This document shows, piece by piece, positions 14,327-14,421 of a stretch of 14,421 bases of DNA. This DNA is from CAZUHN01 sp964620535 (lineage in GTDB: Bacteria > UBA8248): NCBI GenBank assembly GCA_964620535.1, contig CAZUHN010000236.1, forward strand, positions 1 to 14,421, written 5' to 3'. Numbering within the stretch: the first letter of the stretch is position 1; the number at the start of each line of letters is the position of its first letter. A program made the translations under genes and the position numbers. The notes beneath the pieces are model-generated. The model was not told the DNA's origin. It worked only from the letters and a program-made list of their open reading frames with translations, and did not search any database.

Positions 14327-14421
14327 TTACTGAAGTCTGAAAAGCTTGACTGCGTTTTTGTAGGCGACCTTTTCCGCCGTCTCCGGACTTAGATTTCCAA
14401 GAAATCCCTTCCGGATAACCT
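14327..14421 (-). CDS. Amidohydrolase_2-like protein, C-terminal end only (runs off the window)
   Basis: The last 30 residues before the TAA at 14327-14329 are visible. They contain GNLSPETAEKVAYKNAVKLF, the typical ending of amidohydrolase family 2 proteins (LSPEEAEKI...NA.RLF), which are TIM-barrel metal-dependent hydrolases or decarboxylases. The metal ligands lie outside the window, so the reaction cannot be given. The gene is on the same strand as the Fe-S oxidoreductase and ends 141 bp before its start. That gap contains a small CTCC-GAGA-GGAG hairpin without a T-run, so co-transcription is possible. Confidence 0.6.
   Translation of the reverse strand, partial: VIRKGFLGNLSPETAEKVAYKNAVKLFRLQ

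Noticed and set aside
1..14421. CRISPR array, transposon ends, tRNA genes or phage genes
   Set aside because: Reading both strands I saw no regularly spaced identical repeats, transposase motifs, cloverleaf with TTCGA loop, or integrase signatures.

Overview
The window is bacterial chromosomal DNA, probably from a Gram-negative-type lineage that makes fatty-acyl-CoA oxidation enzymes and depends on vitamin B12 for DNA-precursor synthesis. No 16S, ribosomal-protein or other taxon marker is present, so I do not name a phylum. Two compositions are visible. Positions 1 to about 8390 are G+C-rich, apart from an A+T-rich regulatory island at about 3850-4320. From about 8400 to the end the DNA is clearly richer in A+T.

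Layout. On the minus strand, 279-3845 encodes a full-length class II (adenosylcobalamin-dependent) ribonucleotide reductase, NrdJ. Its A+T-rich upstream region holds a good sigma-70-type promoter, DnaA-box sequences and a long leader that could fold. Next on the minus strand is a translationally coupled pair of GDP-mannose 4,6-dehydratase-like sugar-nucleotide enzymes (5345-6304, then 4308-5348) with its own promoter. A 0.6 kb G+C-rich spacer separates this operon from the divergent gene for dihydrolipoyl dehydrogenase (6975-8390, plus strand).

Positions 8391-9312 hold no intact gene, only the C-terminal remnant of an HD-GYP phosphodiesterase. After that come a fold-type IV PLP aminotransferase resembling the D-amino-acid aminotransferase / aminodeoxychorismate lyase family (9313-10323, minus), a divergent acyl-CoA dehydrogenase (10636-11778, plus), a membrane iron-sulfur oxidoreductase of the ETF:(mena)quinone oxidoreductase / FadF type (12116-14185, minus), and the last 31 codons, including the stop, of an amidohydrolase_2-like protein running off the right edge.

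How the genes fit together. The acyl-CoA dehydrogenase would pass electrons to ETF, which is not in the window. The membrane Fe-S protein would pass them on to quinone, so these two converging genes probably serve one pathway. The two SDR enzymes probably make a deoxyhexose nucleotide for surface polysaccharide. NrdJ and Lpd are housekeeping enzymes.

I found no defence system, mobile element, CRISPR array or tRNA. The most interesting non-coding signal is the nrdJ control region. A promoter is enclosed by a 10-bp inverted repeat and preceded by helically phased DnaA-box-like sites. Its leader of about 270 nt could pair with the Shine-Dalgarno region in alternative ways.
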